Below, piece after piece: positions 34,641 through 43,310 of a stretch of DNA of 64,000 nt. The stretch spans positions 68,044 through 132,043 of the forward strand of contig NZ_JAHHIT010000009.1 in assembly GCF_024539675.1 (NCBI RefSeq). Reading direction: 5' to 3'. A model generated the notes under the pieces. The model did not search any database. It saw only the letters and a program-made list of their open reading frames with translations, and was not told the DNA's origin. The DNA is from Streptomyces hilarionis. GTDB lineage: Bacteria; Actinomycetota; Actinomycetes; Streptomycetales; Streptomycetaceae. A program made the translations under genes and the position numbers. The stretch's first letter is position 1; each line of letters begins with the position of its first letter.

Positions 34641-35987
34641 ATGCGCGCCATCACCCGAAGGGGAGCACTCGGACTCGGCGCCGGTGCCGCCGCCGCTGCC
34701 GGACTCGTGGGCTGCGGCAGCCTCACGGGTTCGGACGAGCCTTCCCACAAGGGCGGTTCCGGCGACGGGAAGGACTCCTCCGGCAGCCCGAAGCCCAAGC
34801 CGTCCGCCCGCCCGATAGGCGACGGCTCGACGTCCTTCACCGGCAAGCAGCCCCACCAGCCCGCCAAGCCCGTGCCGCTGGAGGCCGGTCAGGAACCGCC
34901 GCAGTTCGTCGTGTTCTCCTGGGACGGCGCGGGCGAGGTCGGCAACGGGCTCTTCCCGCGCTTCCTCGACCTGGCCAAGGAGCACGGCGCGAGCATGACG
35001 TTCTTCCTCTCCGGGCTGTACCTGCTGCCCGAGTCGAAGAAGCGCCTCTACGACCCGCCGAACAACCCGCGCGGCGCCTCCGACATCGGCTACCTCTCCG
35101 ACGACCACGTGAAGGCGACGCTGACGAACGTGCGCCGGGCATGGCTCGAAGGGCACGAGATAGGCACCCACTTCAACGGGCACTTCTGCGGCGAGGGCCA
35201 CGGCTCGGTCGGCAAGTGGACGCCCGCGCAGTGGCGCAGCGAGATAGACCAGGCGAAGAAGTTCGTGAAGGAGTGGCGGACCAACACCGGCTGGACCGAC
35301 CTGCCCTCGCTGCCCTTCGACTACGACAAGGAGCTCGTGGGCGCCCGGACGCCCTGTCTCCTGGGCCAGGACAACCTGCTGTCCACCGCCCGCACGCTCG
35401 GCTGGCGCTACGACGCCTCCTCGCCGGGCGGCAACCAGGTCTGGCCCAAGAAGAAGCAGGGCATATGGGACCTGCCGCTTCAGGCCATCCCGTTCCCCGG
35501 GCACAGCTTCCAGGTGCTGTCCATGGACTACAACATCCTCGCCAACCAGTCGATCAACTCGACCAAGGCGCCCGCCCACAACTACCCGGGCTGGCGGAAG
35601 CAGGCCTCACAGGCGTACATACAGGGATTCAAGCGGGCATACGAGACGAACCGCGCCCCCTTCTTCATAGGCAACCACTTCGAGCAGTGGAACGGCGGCA
35701 TCTACATGGACGCCGTCGAGGAGGCCTTCAAGCACATCGCGCGCGAGAAGGAGAAGGGCGCGGACGTCCGGCTGGTCTCCTTCCGGCAGTTCGTCGACTG
35801 GATCGACGTCCAGAAGCCGGAGGTCCTCGACAAGCTGCGCACCCTCGAGGTCGGGCAGCAGCCGGCCGGCGGCTGGAAGACGTTCCTGGCCGCGGGCTCC
35901 GCCACCGCGGGCACGTCCTCCGGCTCGTCCGCGGGTGCCGGCAGCACCGCCGGAGCCGGCTCCAGCGCCTCCCCTAGCGCCGCCTGA
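34641..35987 (+). CDS. Tat-exported lipoprotein with polysaccharide deacetylase-like domain
   Basis: A 448-residue protein. The signal MRAITRRGALGLGAGAAAAA has a twin-arginine pair and runs into LVGCG, a lipobox, so it is a Tat lipoprotein. A Ser/Lys/Pro linker precedes the catalytic NodB-like barrel: FVVFSWDGAGEVGNGLFPRF (metal-binding Asp), ASMTFFLSGLYLL, and HEIGTHFNGHFCGEGH with the H-x(3)-H zinc pair. Late segments include GNHFEQWNGG and VSFRQFVDWID. It probably removes acetyl groups from a cell-wall glycan or exopolysaccharide. The C-terminal Ser/Gly/Ala tail is low complexity. A weak GGAAC element lies at 34569, but without a matching -10. Confidence 0.82.
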   Translation: MRAITRRGALGLGAGAAAAAGLVGCGSLTGSDEPSHKGGSGDGKDSSGSPKPKPSARPIGDGSTSFTGKQPHQPAKPVPLEAGQEPPQFVVFSWDGAGEVGNGLFPRFLDLAKEHGASMTFFLSGLYLLPESKKRLYDPPNNPRGASDIGYLSDDHVKATLTNVRRAWLEGHEIGTHFNGHFCGEGHGSVGKWTPAQWRSEIDQAKKFVKEWRTNTGWTDLPSLPFDYDKELVGARTPCLLGQDNLLSTARTLGWRYDASSPGGNQVWPKKKQGIWDLPLQAIPFPGHSFQVLSMDYNILANQSINSTKAPAHNYPGWRKQASQAYIQGFKRAYETNRAPFFIGNHFEQWNGGIYMDAVEEAFKHIAREKEKGADVRLVSFRQFVDWIDVQKPEVLDKLRTLEVGQQPAGGWKTFLAAGSATAGTSSGSSAGAGSTAGAGSSASPSAA

Positions 35988-35998
35988 AATGCGGTTTT

Positions 35999-36014
35999 CC
36001 CCCCGCAAGGGGGG
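35999..36014 (+). terminator. Short GC hairpin between the deacetylase and resA-like genes
   Basis: Six C bases (35999-36004) pair with six G bases (36009-36014) around GCAA. The stem is short and a T-run lies on its left side, so it fits a leftward terminator better than a rightward one. Confidence 0.35.
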
Positions 36015-36053
36015 CGGGCAAGATCCCCAGAACGGGCATGCGAAACTTTTCAC

Positions 36054-36689
36054 ATGAGTGCCGCCAGCCGCGCCCTTCCGCGCTCGCCCGCCGCCCGGCT
36101 CCGTCCGCGCCGCGCCGCCCTGACCACGGCGGTCGGCGGGGCCGTCGCCGCACTGCTGCTCTCCGCCTGCACCTCCTCGGGCGCCTCGGGAGGCGGCGGT
36201 GACACCAACTTCGTGATGGGCAAGGACGGCATCTCCACCGTCGCGCAGGGCAAGCGGGACACGGCCCCCGACCTGTCCGGCACGACCGTCGCCGGCGGAC
36301 AACTCGACCTCAGGAGCTACCGGGGCAAGGTCGTCGTCCTCAACGTGTGGGGATCCTGGTGCTCCCCGTGCCGGGCCGAGGCGCCGAACTTCGAGAAGGT
36401 CTACACCGACCTCAAGGGCCAGGGCGTGCAGTTCGTCGGCATCAACACCCTCGACACCAGCAACAAGAACGCCCTCGCCTTCGAGAAGCAGCAGGGGATC
36501 ACCTACCCCAGCCTGTCCGACCCGAGGGGCAAGCTGCTGCTGCGGTTCAAGAAGGGCACGCTCAGCCTCCAGGCCATCCCCTCCACGCTGGTCATAGACC
36601 GCAAGGGCAAGATCGCCGCCCGCTCGCTGGCCGCCCTCAGCGAGGAGAAGCTGCGCCACATGATCTCTCCCGTCCTCGCGGAGAAGTGA
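36054..36689 (+). CDS. resA: TlpA/ResA-like thiol-disulfide oxidoreductase
   Basis: A 211-residue extracytoplasmic thioredoxin-fold protein. The signal LTTAVGGAVAALLLSAC suggests a lipoprotein. The active site is VLNVWGSWCSPCRAEAPNF with Cys103 and Cys106, and the cis-Pro region is SLQAIPSTLVIDRKGKI. It keeps apocytochrome c heme-binding cysteines reduced for heme attachment, working with CcdA. It is the first gene of a four-gene System II cytochrome c maturation operon, with one base to the next start. Confidence 0.93.
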   Translation: MSAASRALPRSPAARLRPRRAALTTAVGGAVAALLLSACTSSGASGGGGDTNFVMGKDGISTVAQGKRDTAPDLSGTTVAGGQLDLRSYRGKVVVLNVWGSWCSPCRAEAPNFEKVYTDLKGQGVQFVGINTLDTSNKNALAFEKQQGITYPSLSDPRGKLLLRFKKGTLSLQAIPSTLVIDRKGKIAARSLAALSEEKLRHMISPVLAEK

Positions 36690-36690
36690 C

Positions 36691-37461
36691 GTGAGCGCTC
36701 TCACCACGCTCGCCGCCACGGGCTACAACGACACCGTGCTCAACGGCGCGTTGCTGGTCGCGGTGCCGATCGCCCTGCTCGGCGGTCTCGTCTCCTTCTT
36801 CTCGCCCTGCGTCCTGCCGCTCGTCCCCGGCTACCTCTCCTACGTCACGGGCGTCGCCGGAACGGACCTGGCCGACGCCCGCCGCGGGCGGATGGTCGCC
36901 GGCGCCTCGCTCTTCGTCCTCGGCTTCACCTTCGTGTTCGTCTCCAGCGGGGCGCTGTTCGGCTACTTCGGCGACACCCTGCGGGCCCACCAGGACGTCC
37001 TGTCCAAGGTGCTGGGCATCCTCATGATCGCCATGGGCGCGTTCTTCATGGGCCTGATGCCCTGGATGACCCAGCGCGAGTTCCGCATCCACAGACGGCC
37101 CGTGACCGGGCTCGTCGGCGCCCCGCTGCTGGGCGCCCTCTTCGGCATCGGCTGGGTGCCGTGCATCGGCCCCACCCTCGCCTCCGTGCTGGCCCTCTCC
37201 TCCCAGCAGGGCAGCGCCGGCCGCGGCGCCCTGCTGACCGTCGCCTACTGCCTCGGCCTCGGCGTGCCGTTCGTCGTCGCCGCCGTCGCCTTCCGCAAGG
37301 CGCTCGGCGCCTTCGGCTGGGTCAAGCGGCACTATGTCTGGGTGATGCGGATCGGCGGCACCATGATGATCCTGACCGGGGTCCTGCTGCTGACCGGTGC
37401 GTGGGATCGTCTCGTGCAGGACGTGCAGTCCTGGTCCGCCGGTTTCGATGTGGGGATCTGA
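36691..37461 (+). CDS. ccdA: Cytochrome c biogenesis protein CcdA
   Basis: A 256-residue, six-helix membrane protein that passes electrons from cytosolic thioredoxin to the extracytoplasmic ResA-like protein. The conserved cysteines are in VSFFSPCVLPLVPGYLSYVT and FGIGWVPCIGPTLASVLAL. The start is GTG, one base after the resA stop. The product is about the usual length for CcdA. A four-base gap separates it from resB. Confidence 0.95.
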   Translation: MSALTTLAATGYNDTVLNGALLVAVPIALLGGLVSFFSPCVLPLVPGYLSYVTGVAGTDLADARRGRMVAGASLFVLGFTFVFVSSGALFGYFGDTLRAHQDVLSKVLGILMIAMGAFFMGLMPWMTQREFRIHRRPVTGLVGAPLLGALFGIGWVPCIGPTLASVLALSSQQGSAGRGALLTVAYCLGLGVPFVVAAVAFRKALGAFGWVKRHYVWVMRIGGTMMILTGVLLLTGAWDRLVQDVQSWSAGFDVGI

Positions 37462-37464
37462 TCC

Positions 37465-39177
37465 ATGAGCAAGACCACGCCCAGCGTGCCGACCGAGACC
37501 GCCGCCTCCGACGAGCAGGAACTCGGCGCGGCCGGCTCCCAGCTGTCCACGGCCCCCGCCGACACCCTCGCCACCGCCCCCGGCCTCGGCGTGATCGGCT
37601 GGGCCCGCTGGTTCTGGCGTCAGCTCACCTCCATGCGCGTCGCGCTGCTGCTCCTGCTGCTGCTGGCGCTCGGCGCGATCCCCGGCTCGCTCATCCCGCA
37701 GTCCGGCACCGACGAGACCAAGGTCGCCGACTTCCGCGCGGCCCACGCGACGCTCGCGCCGGTCTACGACCGGCTCGGCCTCTTCCACGTGTACAGCTCG
37801 GTGTGGTTCTCCGCGGTCTACATCCTGCTGTTCGTCTCCCTCATCGGCTGCATCGTGCCCCGCACCTGGCAGTTCGTCGGCCAGCTGCGCAGCCGCCCGC
37901 CGGGCGCGCCCAAGCGGCTGACCCGGCTGCCCGCCCACACCACGTGGCGCACCGAGGCCGAGCCGGAGCAGGTCCGCGAGGCCGCGCTCGCCCTGCTGAA
38001 GAAGCGCCGCTTCCGCTCCCACGTCGCCGGGGACGCCGTCGCCGCCGAGAAGGGCTACGCCCGGGAGGTCGGCAACCTCGTCTTCCACATCGCGCTGATC
38101 GTGATGCTGGTGGCCTTCGCCTGGGGCCAGCTGTTCAAGGCCGAGGGCAACAAACTGGTCGTCGAGGGCGACGGGTTCTCCAACACCCTCACCCAGTACA
38201 ACGACTTCAAGTCCGGCAGCCTCTTCAGCACCGACGACCTGAACCCGTTCAGCTTCGGCCTGGACAAGTTCACCGGCACGTACGAGACCTCGGGCCCCAA
38301 CACCGGCACCCCGCGCACCTACCAGGCCGCCCTCACCTACAGCGTGGGCGCGTACGGCAAGGACCGGAAGGCCGTCGTCAAGGTCAACCACCCGCTGGTG
38401 ATCGCCGACTCGAAGGTGTACCTCACCGCCCACGGCTACGCGCCCGTCGTCACCGTCCGCGACGGCAAGGGCGACGTCGTCTACAGCGACGCCGTTCCGC
38501 TGCTGCCGCTCGACTCCAACGTCACCTCCACCGGCGTGATCAGGGTCCTCGACGGCTACCGCAACGCCAAGGGCGTCACCGAGCAGCTCGGCATCTCGGC
38601 GTTCTTCCTGCCGACCTACACCAAGGGGATGGAGACGGCCTCCTCCTTCCCGGCGCTCGGCAACCCGGTGCTGAACCTGACGCCCTACCACGGCGACCTC
38701 GGCGTCGACGCGGGCATCCCCAAGAGCGTCTACCAGCTCGACAAGACCCACATGAAGGCGTTCAAGGACGCCAAGGGCGCGCAGCTGAGGGAGAACCTCA
38801 AGCCCGGCGAGACGATGACCCTGCCCGGCGGGGCCGGCACGGTCACCTACGAGGGCACCAGGCAGTGGGCGAACTTCCAGATCACCCAGCAGCCCGCGAG
38901 CGGCTGGGCGCTGGGCGGCGCGATCGCCGCGATCTTCGGCCTGGCCGGCTCCCTGTTCATCCAGCGCCGCCGGGTGTGGGTGCGTGCGGTGAAGGGCGAC
39001 GACGGCGTCACGGTCGTCGAGATGGCGGGCCTCGGCCGCAGCGAGTCCGCCAAGGTGCCCGAGGAGCTCGGCGACCTCGCCGGGAGCCTGTACGACCAAG
39101 CCCCCGGGGCCCCCGACCCCGGTCCCTCGGATTCCCCCGACCCCCAAGCCGTACCTGCCGAAGGGGCTGAGAAATGA
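37465..39177 (+). CDS. resB: Cytochrome c biogenesis protein ResB (Ccs1)
   Basis: A 570-residue protein. The N-terminal 40 residues are polar and variable. TM1 (MRVALLLLLLLALGAIPGSL) is followed by IPQSG, TM2 (WFSAVYILLFVSLIGCIVP), TM3 (LVFHIALIVMLVAFAWGQLF) and a large extracytoplasmic domain of about 300 residues (GNKLVVEGDGFSNT onwards). The final TM (WALGGAIAAIFGLAGSLFIQ) leads into a cytosolic tail. ResB and CcsB form the heme handling and synthase complex of System II. The stop overlaps the ccsB start. Confidence 0.95.
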   Translation: MSKTTPSVPTETAASDEQELGAAGSQLSTAPADTLATAPGLGVIGWARWFWRQLTSMRVALLLLLLLALGAIPGSLIPQSGTDETKVADFRAAHATLAPVYDRLGLFHVYSSVWFSAVYILLFVSLIGCIVPRTWQFVGQLRSRPPGAPKRLTRLPAHTTWRTEAEPEQVREAALALLKKRRFRSHVAGDAVAAEKGYAREVGNLVFHIALIVMLVAFAWGQLFKAEGNKLVVEGDGFSNTLTQYNDFKSGSLFSTDDLNPFSFGLDKFTGTYETSGPNTGTPRTYQAALTYSVGAYGKDRKAVVKVNHPLVIADSKVYLTAHGYAPVVTVRDGKGDVVYSDAVPLLPLDSNVTSTGVIRVLDGYRNAKGVTEQLGISAFFLPTYTKGMETASSFPALGNPVLNLTPYHGDLGVDAGIPKSVYQLDKTHMKAFKDAKGAQLRENLKPGETMTLPGGAGTVTYEGTRQWANFQITQQPASGWALGGAIAAIFGLAGSLFIQRRRVWVRAVKGDDGVTVVEMAGLGRSESAKVPEELGDLAGSLYDQAPGAPDPGPSDSPDPQAVPAEGAEK

Positions 39178-40280
39178 CTCTCGCCGCCGCAACCGAGCTG
39201 GCCACCGCCACCAACGAGCATCTCGCGAGCATCAGCAACACGCTGATCTACTCCGCGATGGCCGTCTACACCCTGGCCTTCTTCGCGTACATCGCCGAAT
39301 GGCTCTTCGGCAGCCGCAGCAAGGTCGGCCGCACCGCCGCCGCGCTCACCGCCGACGCGAAGTCCGCGGCGAAGGGCGCGGGCCCGGCCGTCACCGTCAA
39401 GCAGAACGGCGGGACGGCCGTCCTGGAGCGGCCGCAGGTCGTCGTGCGTTCCACGGCCGGGGCGCGGGACGTGCCCGACGGGCCCGGCGCGCACGGCGGC
39501 GACGAGCAGGGCGACATGTACGGCCGGATCGCCATCTCGCTCACGGTGCTCGCGTTCCTGGTCGAGCTGGCCGGCGTGGTCGCCCGCGCGGCCTCGGTGC
39601 AGCGCGCGCCGTGGGGCAACATGTACGAGTTCAACATCACCTTCTCCACGGTGGCCGTCGGCGTGTACCTCGGGCTCCTGGCCCTGCGCAAGAACGTGCG
39701 CTGGCTCGGCCTGTTCCTGATCACCACGGTCCTGCTGGACCTGGGCCTCGCGGTGACGGTCCTGTACACGGCGAGCGACCAGCTGGTCCCCGCCCTGCAC
39801 TCGTACTGGCTGTACATCCACGTCTCCACCGCGATCTTCTGCGGCGCGGTGTTCTACGTCGGCGCGGTCGCCACGATCCTGTACCTGTTCAAGGACGCCT
39901 ACGAGAACAAGCTCGCCACCGGCGGCAAGCCGGGCCGGTTCGCCAACTCGGTCCTGGACCGGCTGCCCGCCTCCGCCTCCCTCGACAAGTTCGCCTACCG
40001 CGTCAACGCGGCCGTCTTCCCGCTGTGGACGTTCACGATCATCGCGGGCGCGATCTGGGCGGGCGACGCGTGGGGCCGCTACTGGGGCTGGGACCCCAAG
40101 GAGACCTGGTCGTTCATCACCTGGGTCGCCTACGCCTGCTACCTGCACGCCCGCGCCACGGCCGGCTGGAAGGGCCGCAAGGCCGCCTACCTGGCCCTGA
40201 TCGCCTTCGGCTGCTGGCTGTTCAACTACTACGGCGTCAACATCTTCGTCACCGGCAAGCACTCGTACGCGGGCGTCTGA
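39174..40280 (+). CDS. ccsB: Cytochrome c biogenesis protein CcsB (CcsA family heme synthase)
   Basis: A 368-residue membrane protein. The tryptophan-rich heme-binding motif WGRYWGWDPKETWSF sits in the extracytoplasmic loop near residue 300. Conserved helices include YWLYIHVSTAIFCGAVFYVG with heme-ligand His and CWLFNYYGVNIFVTGKHSYA at the end. An extra cytosolic insertion with RPQVVVRSTAGARDVPDG follows the first helix. The start overlaps the resB stop (ATGA), and a long hairpin terminator comes 27 bases after the stop, closing the operon. Confidence 0.96.
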   Translation: MTLAAATELATATNEHLASISNTLIYSAMAVYTLAFFAYIAEWLFGSRSKVGRTAAALTADAKSAAKGAGPAVTVKQNGGTAVLERPQVVVRSTAGARDVPDGPGAHGGDEQGDMYGRIAISLTVLAFLVELAGVVARAASVQRAPWGNMYEFNITFSTVAVGVYLGLLALRKNVRWLGLFLITTVLLDLGLAVTVLYTASDQLVPALHSYWLYIHVSTAIFCGAVFYVGAVATILYLFKDAYENKLATGGKPGRFANSVLDRLPASASLDKFAYRVNAAVFPLWTFTIIAGAIWAGDAWGRYWGWDPKETWSFITWVAYACYLHARATAGWKGRKAAYLALIAFGCWLFNYYGVNIFVTGKHSYAGV

Positions 40281-40306
40281 CCCGGACCCCCCTCCCCACC
40301 CGCACG

Positions 40307-40366
40307 ACGGCGAAGGCCGGTTCCCGCGACCAGCGAACCTGGATCACGGGAACCGGCCTTCGCCGT
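40307..40366 (+). terminator. Terminator of the cytochrome c maturation operon
   Basis: Perfect 20-bp arms at 40307-40326 and 40347-40366 enclose a 20-base loop that itself contains a CCAG/CTGG mini-stem. It is placed 27 bases after the ccsB stop. Confidence 0.85.
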
Positions 40367-40550
40367 ACGGACTTTCCCGCTTCGGCGGGACGCTCGCGTT
40401 CGCGAAGGCCTCTCCGGCCGCGTAGAGCATCTGCTCCTCGCCCTGGAGGGAGTGGCAGGCTGGCGGGCCGGCGGTGATTCCCGGGCGTCCGTCGCCCGGG
40501 GATCCGTCCGTCCCCTCCCTCCCGCCCTCGCCGCCCCAGGAGGCCCCGCC

Positions 40551-41390
40551 ATGACCGGCCGACGCCTGCGTACCGTCGATCTCGCTCGGGTCGCGGGGCT
40601 GTCCACGCAGCAGATCCGCAACTACGAGGAGGCGGGGGTGCTGCCCGCGGCGGGGCGTACGGAGTCCGGGTACCGGGTGTTCGGGGAGGCACACCGGCAG
40701 GCGCTGCTGGCGTACCGGGCGCTGGTGCGGGGGTACGGGCCGGTGACGGCGGCGCGGATCATGCGGACCGTGCACGCGGGGGACGTCCCCGGCGCGCTCG
40801 CCCTCGTCGACGAGGCCCATGCCGGGCTGCACGCGGAGCGGGCCGCCCTGCGGGCCACCGGGGAGGCCATGGAGGAGCTGGCCCGCCAGGCCCCCGGGAC
40901 GGACGGCACGCGGGCGGCGGGCGGGCTGCGGATCGGGGAGGTGGCCCGGCTGCTCGGCGTGCGGACCTCGGCGCTGCGGGTGTGGGAGGCGGCCGGGCTG
41001 GTCGCCCCGCCGCGCGAGCGCGGGACGCGGTACCGGCTCTACGGGCCGTCCGACGTGCGGGACGCGCGGATCGTGCACAGTCTGCGCCGGGGTCACTATC
41101 TGTTCGCGCAGATCAGGCCGGTGCTCGCGGAGCTGCGCCGGGAGGGCGGCAGCGAGGCGGAGCTGCGGTCCGCGCTGGCGGCCCGCGCGGGGACGCTGAC
41201 GGCCCGCACCCGCGCGATGCTCGCGGGCGCGGGCCGGCTGCACGCCTACCTGGACTGCCTGGACGGCCCGGACGGCTTGGACCGTCCGGAAGGTCTCGAC
41301 CGCCCGGGCCCGGACCGTCCGGACGCCGTCAGCGCAGCCGGGACGACGACAGGATCGACAGCAGGTGCGCCGCAGCCATCAGCCAGGTGA
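40551..41390 (+). CDS. MerR-family regulator with two MerR DNA-binding domains
   Basis: A 279-residue protein. The first MerR helix-turn-helix is at residues 5-75 (VDLARVAGLSTQQIRNYEEA, GYRVFGEAHRQALLAYRAL) and the second at about 125-205 (LRIGEVARLLGVRTSALRVW, GTRYRLYGPSDVRDARIVHS). Each has its own wing and YRV/YRL turn. Such double-headed MerR proteins resemble TioE-type regulators from actinomycetes. No cysteine-based metal site is evident. The start is ATG with AGGAGG seven bases ahead. The last 21 codons overlap the convergent membrane protein gene. Confidence 0.87.
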   Translation: MTGRRLRTVDLARVAGLSTQQIRNYEEAGVLPAAGRTESGYRVFGEAHRQALLAYRALVRGYGPVTAARIMRTVHAGDVPGALALVDEAHAGLHAERAALRATGEAMEELARQAPGTDGTRAAGGLRIGEVARLLGVRTSALRVWEAAGLVAPPRERGTRYRLYGPSDVRDARIVHSLRRGHYLFAQIRPVLAELRREGGSEAELRSALAARAGTLTARTRAMLAGAGRLHAYLDCLDGPDGLDRPEGLDRPGPDRPDAVSAAGTTTGSTAGAPQPSAR

Positions 41391-41730
41391 CGACGGCGAC
41401 GGCGGCCGGCGCCCAGCGGGTCGGGCCGACGGATCCGGTGGCCGCGTCGGCGACCGCGAGCCCGCGCCGGGCCCGGGCCACGTCCACCAGGTCGGTCGAG
41501 GCCTTCAGCGGCACGACGCCCGGCGCGGTCGCGAGCCCCGGGGACACCCAGCCGTTGAACCCCGCCCACCCGCCGAGTCCGGACTCGGCGGCGCGGAAGC
41601 CGAAGCCGGTCCAGCGGGCGACCCCGCCGTCCACGCAGTCGAAGAGCCGGAACAGCTGCATGAGGAGGGCCGCGAGCACCGCCCCGTCCAGACCCGGCAT
41701 CAGCAGCGCGCTCCCGACAGCACCCCGCAC
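41329..41730 (-). CDS. Small membrane protein, hypothetical
   Basis: 133 residues from GTG 41730; codon third positions are almost all G or C, which supports real coding. Two hydrophobic segments are visible: AVLAALLMQLFRLFDCVDGG and AAVAVVTWLMAAAHLLSILS. Between them lies WTGFGFRAAESGLGGWAGFN and a charged segment VDVARARRGLAVAD. The layout loosely recalls truncated DUF4328 proteins, but I cannot name it. The N-terminus may be missing, since no ribosome site is seen. It overlaps the MerR gene end by 62 bases. Confidence 0.6.
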   Translation of the reverse strand: MRGAVGSALLMPGLDGAVLAALLMQLFRLFDCVDGGVARWTGFGFRAAESGLGGWAGFNGWVSPGLATAPGVVPLKASTDLVDVARARRGLAVADAATGSVGPTRWAPAAVAVVTWLMAAAHLLSILSSSRLR

Positions 41731-41804
41731 ACCACCGTCGTCCAGGTCAGCTGGTCCGGGTGGCCGGCGTTGCCGCGCGCCGTCCGTCGCCCCAGCATGG
41801 GGTC

Positions 41805-42263
41805 ATGGAACTTCTGGACCGGGCGACGGCACGGACCTGGCTGGCCACCGCCGTCGCCGAGGCGCGGGCCGGCCTCGCCGAGGGCGGCATCCCGATCGGC
41901 GCGGCCCTGTACGGCGCGGACGGCACGCCGCTGGGCCGCGGCCGCAACCGGCGCGTCCAGGACGACGATCCCTCCGTGCACGCGGAGACGGCCGCGTTCC
42001 GCGCGGCGGGCCGGCAGCGCTCGTACCGCGGCACGACGATGGTCACGACGCTCTCCCCGTGCTGGTACTGCTCGGGCCTGGTCCGCCAGTTCGGGATCTC
42101 GCGGGTGGTCGTCGGGGAGGCGGTCACCTTCCACGGCGGTCACCACTGGCTCGCCGAGAACGGCGTGCAGATCATGCTCCTGGACGACGCCGAGTGCGCC
42201 GCGATGATGCGCGCGTTCATCGAGAAGAACCCCGCGCTCTGGCACGAGGACATCGGCCTCTGA
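41805..42263 (+). CDS. Cytosine deaminase, yeast Fcy1-type
   Basis: A 152-residue zinc enzyme of the cytidine-deaminase superfamily. The catalytic site is HAETAAF with His59 and proton-shuttle Glu61, and TLSPCWYCSG with Cys86 and Cys89. Beyond this core the sequence follows yeast cytosine deaminase: GGIPIGAAL, LGRGRNRRVQ, VVVGEAVTFHGGHHWL and the end NPALWHEDIGL, including the C-terminal lid with Trp, Glu-Asp-Ile. It should convert cytosine to uracil in pyrimidine salvage. The start is the second ATG (41805); CAGCAT exactly six bases ahead suggests a leaderless mRNA. It ends at a convergent terminator. Confidence 0.88.
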   Translation: MELLDRATARTWLATAVAEARAGLAEGGIPIGAALYGADGTPLGRGRNRRVQDDDPSVHAETAAFRAAGRQRSYRGTTMVTTLSPCWYCSGLVRQFGISRVVVGEAVTFHGGHHWLAENGVQIMLLDDAECAAMMRAFIEKNPALWHEDIGL

Positions 42264-42278
42264 CCCGCCAGCCGGCGA

Positions 42279-42328
42279 GGGCCGTCCGGCGTCCGGCGTC
42301 CGTCGTCCGCCGCGACGCCGGACGGCCC
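42279..42328. terminator. Bidirectional terminator, perfect 15-bp stem
   Basis: GGGCCGTCCGGCGTC (42279-42293) is the exact reverse complement of 42314-42328, with a 20-base loop of GTCCGGC-like repeats. It lies between the convergent deaminase and hydrolase genes. Confidence 0.75.
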
Positions 42329-42338
42329 CCGCCCCGGG

Positions 42339-43097
42339 TCAGGCCCTCAGGTGCCGGGCGAGGAACCGGGCGGCCGCCTCGCCCGCGTGCGGGGGGACGC
42401 CGGTGTGGCCGCCCATGTTGGCGTTCAGCGCCTTCTCCTTGGAGCCGAAGGCGTCGAACAGGTCCAGGGCAGCCTGCCGGTCGTTGCCCTCGTCGTCCCA
42501 CTGAAGCAGGACGTGCAGCGGGACGGTGACCTGCCGGGCCTCCTCGAAGATCACCCGGGGCACGTAACTCCCCGCGAACAGGACGGCGGCCGCGACGCGC
42601 GGCTCGACCACGGCCAGCCGGACGCCGATGGAGATCACCCCGCCCGAGTACCCGACCGGGCCGTCGATGCCGGGCAGCGCGAGGAGGGCGTCCAGGGCGG
42701 CCCGCCATTCCGGGACCCCCTCGTCGACCAGGGGAAGGACGAGCCGGTCGACGACGTCGTCGGGGACCGGCTCGCCGGCCTCCAGCGCGCGGCGCAGGTC
42801 GGCGCGCGCCTGTTCGACGACGGGGAGACGGGGCCGGCCACCGCTGCCGGGGAGCTCGATCGTGGCCGAGGCGAACCCCTCCGACGCCGAGTGCCGGGCC
42901 CGGGCCGCGAGGCGGGGGCGCATCCGGTCCAGTCCGCCGGGATGACCGAGCAGGATCAGCGGCACCGGTGCGGACTTCGGGGCGGAAGCGGGCTCGGAGG
43001 CGGACGCGGGCGTCCAGAGGACGCCGGGGATGTCGCCGAGGGTGAAGTCGCGTTCGAGGACGCCGTCGTCGAGACGCTGTTCAGACGTGAAACGCAT
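42339..43097 (-). CDS. Alpha/beta hydrolase
   Basis: A 252-residue alpha/beta-hydrolase. LILLGHPGGLDRMRP forms the oxyanion-side HPGG turn. The nucleophile elbow is GPVGYSGGVISIG with Ser in G-Y-S-G-G, the acid is probably in LLQWDDEGNDRQAA, and the catalytic His is in GGHTGVPPHAGE. This fits the dienelactone-hydrolase/YtaP-like group of esterases. The ATG has GAAAGG seven bases ahead. It is the last gene of a leftward run before the convergent terminator. Substrate unknown. Confidence 0.85.
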   Translation of the reverse strand: MRFTSEQRLDDGVLERDFTLGDIPGVLWTPASASEPASAPKSAPVPLILLGHPGGLDRMRPRLAARARHSASEGFASATIELPGSGGRPRLPVVEQARADLRRALEAGEPVPDDVVDRLVLPLVDEGVPEWRAALDALLALPGIDGPVGYSGGVISIGVRLAVVEPRVAAAVLFAGSYVPRVIFEEARQVTVPLHVLLQWDDEGNDRQAALDLFDAFGSKEKALNANMGGHTGVPPHAGEAAARFLARHLRA

Positions 43098-43310
43098 GGT
43101 CGTGCCTTTCGGGAGAGCTCGCAGTCGGCGCTCCCGGACGACCTATCGCCCGACCGTGACCCCGCAGGAGAGCACCCATGTCGCAGTTGTGTTCACGGGT
43201 ACCACCTCCTCGGTCTCTCGCACGGCTTCCGGAAAGGTAGCAGCGGTCGCCGTGGCCCGCCACGGGGTTTTCGAGGCCGCCGTGGGGCGGGCTCCGTCGC
43301 GCGGACCCGG

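Noticed and set aside
36637..39192. An 851-codon open frame on the minus strand across ccdA and resB
   Set aside because: Same effect of GC-rich codon bias; the plus-strand genes have full family matches and tight operon spacing.
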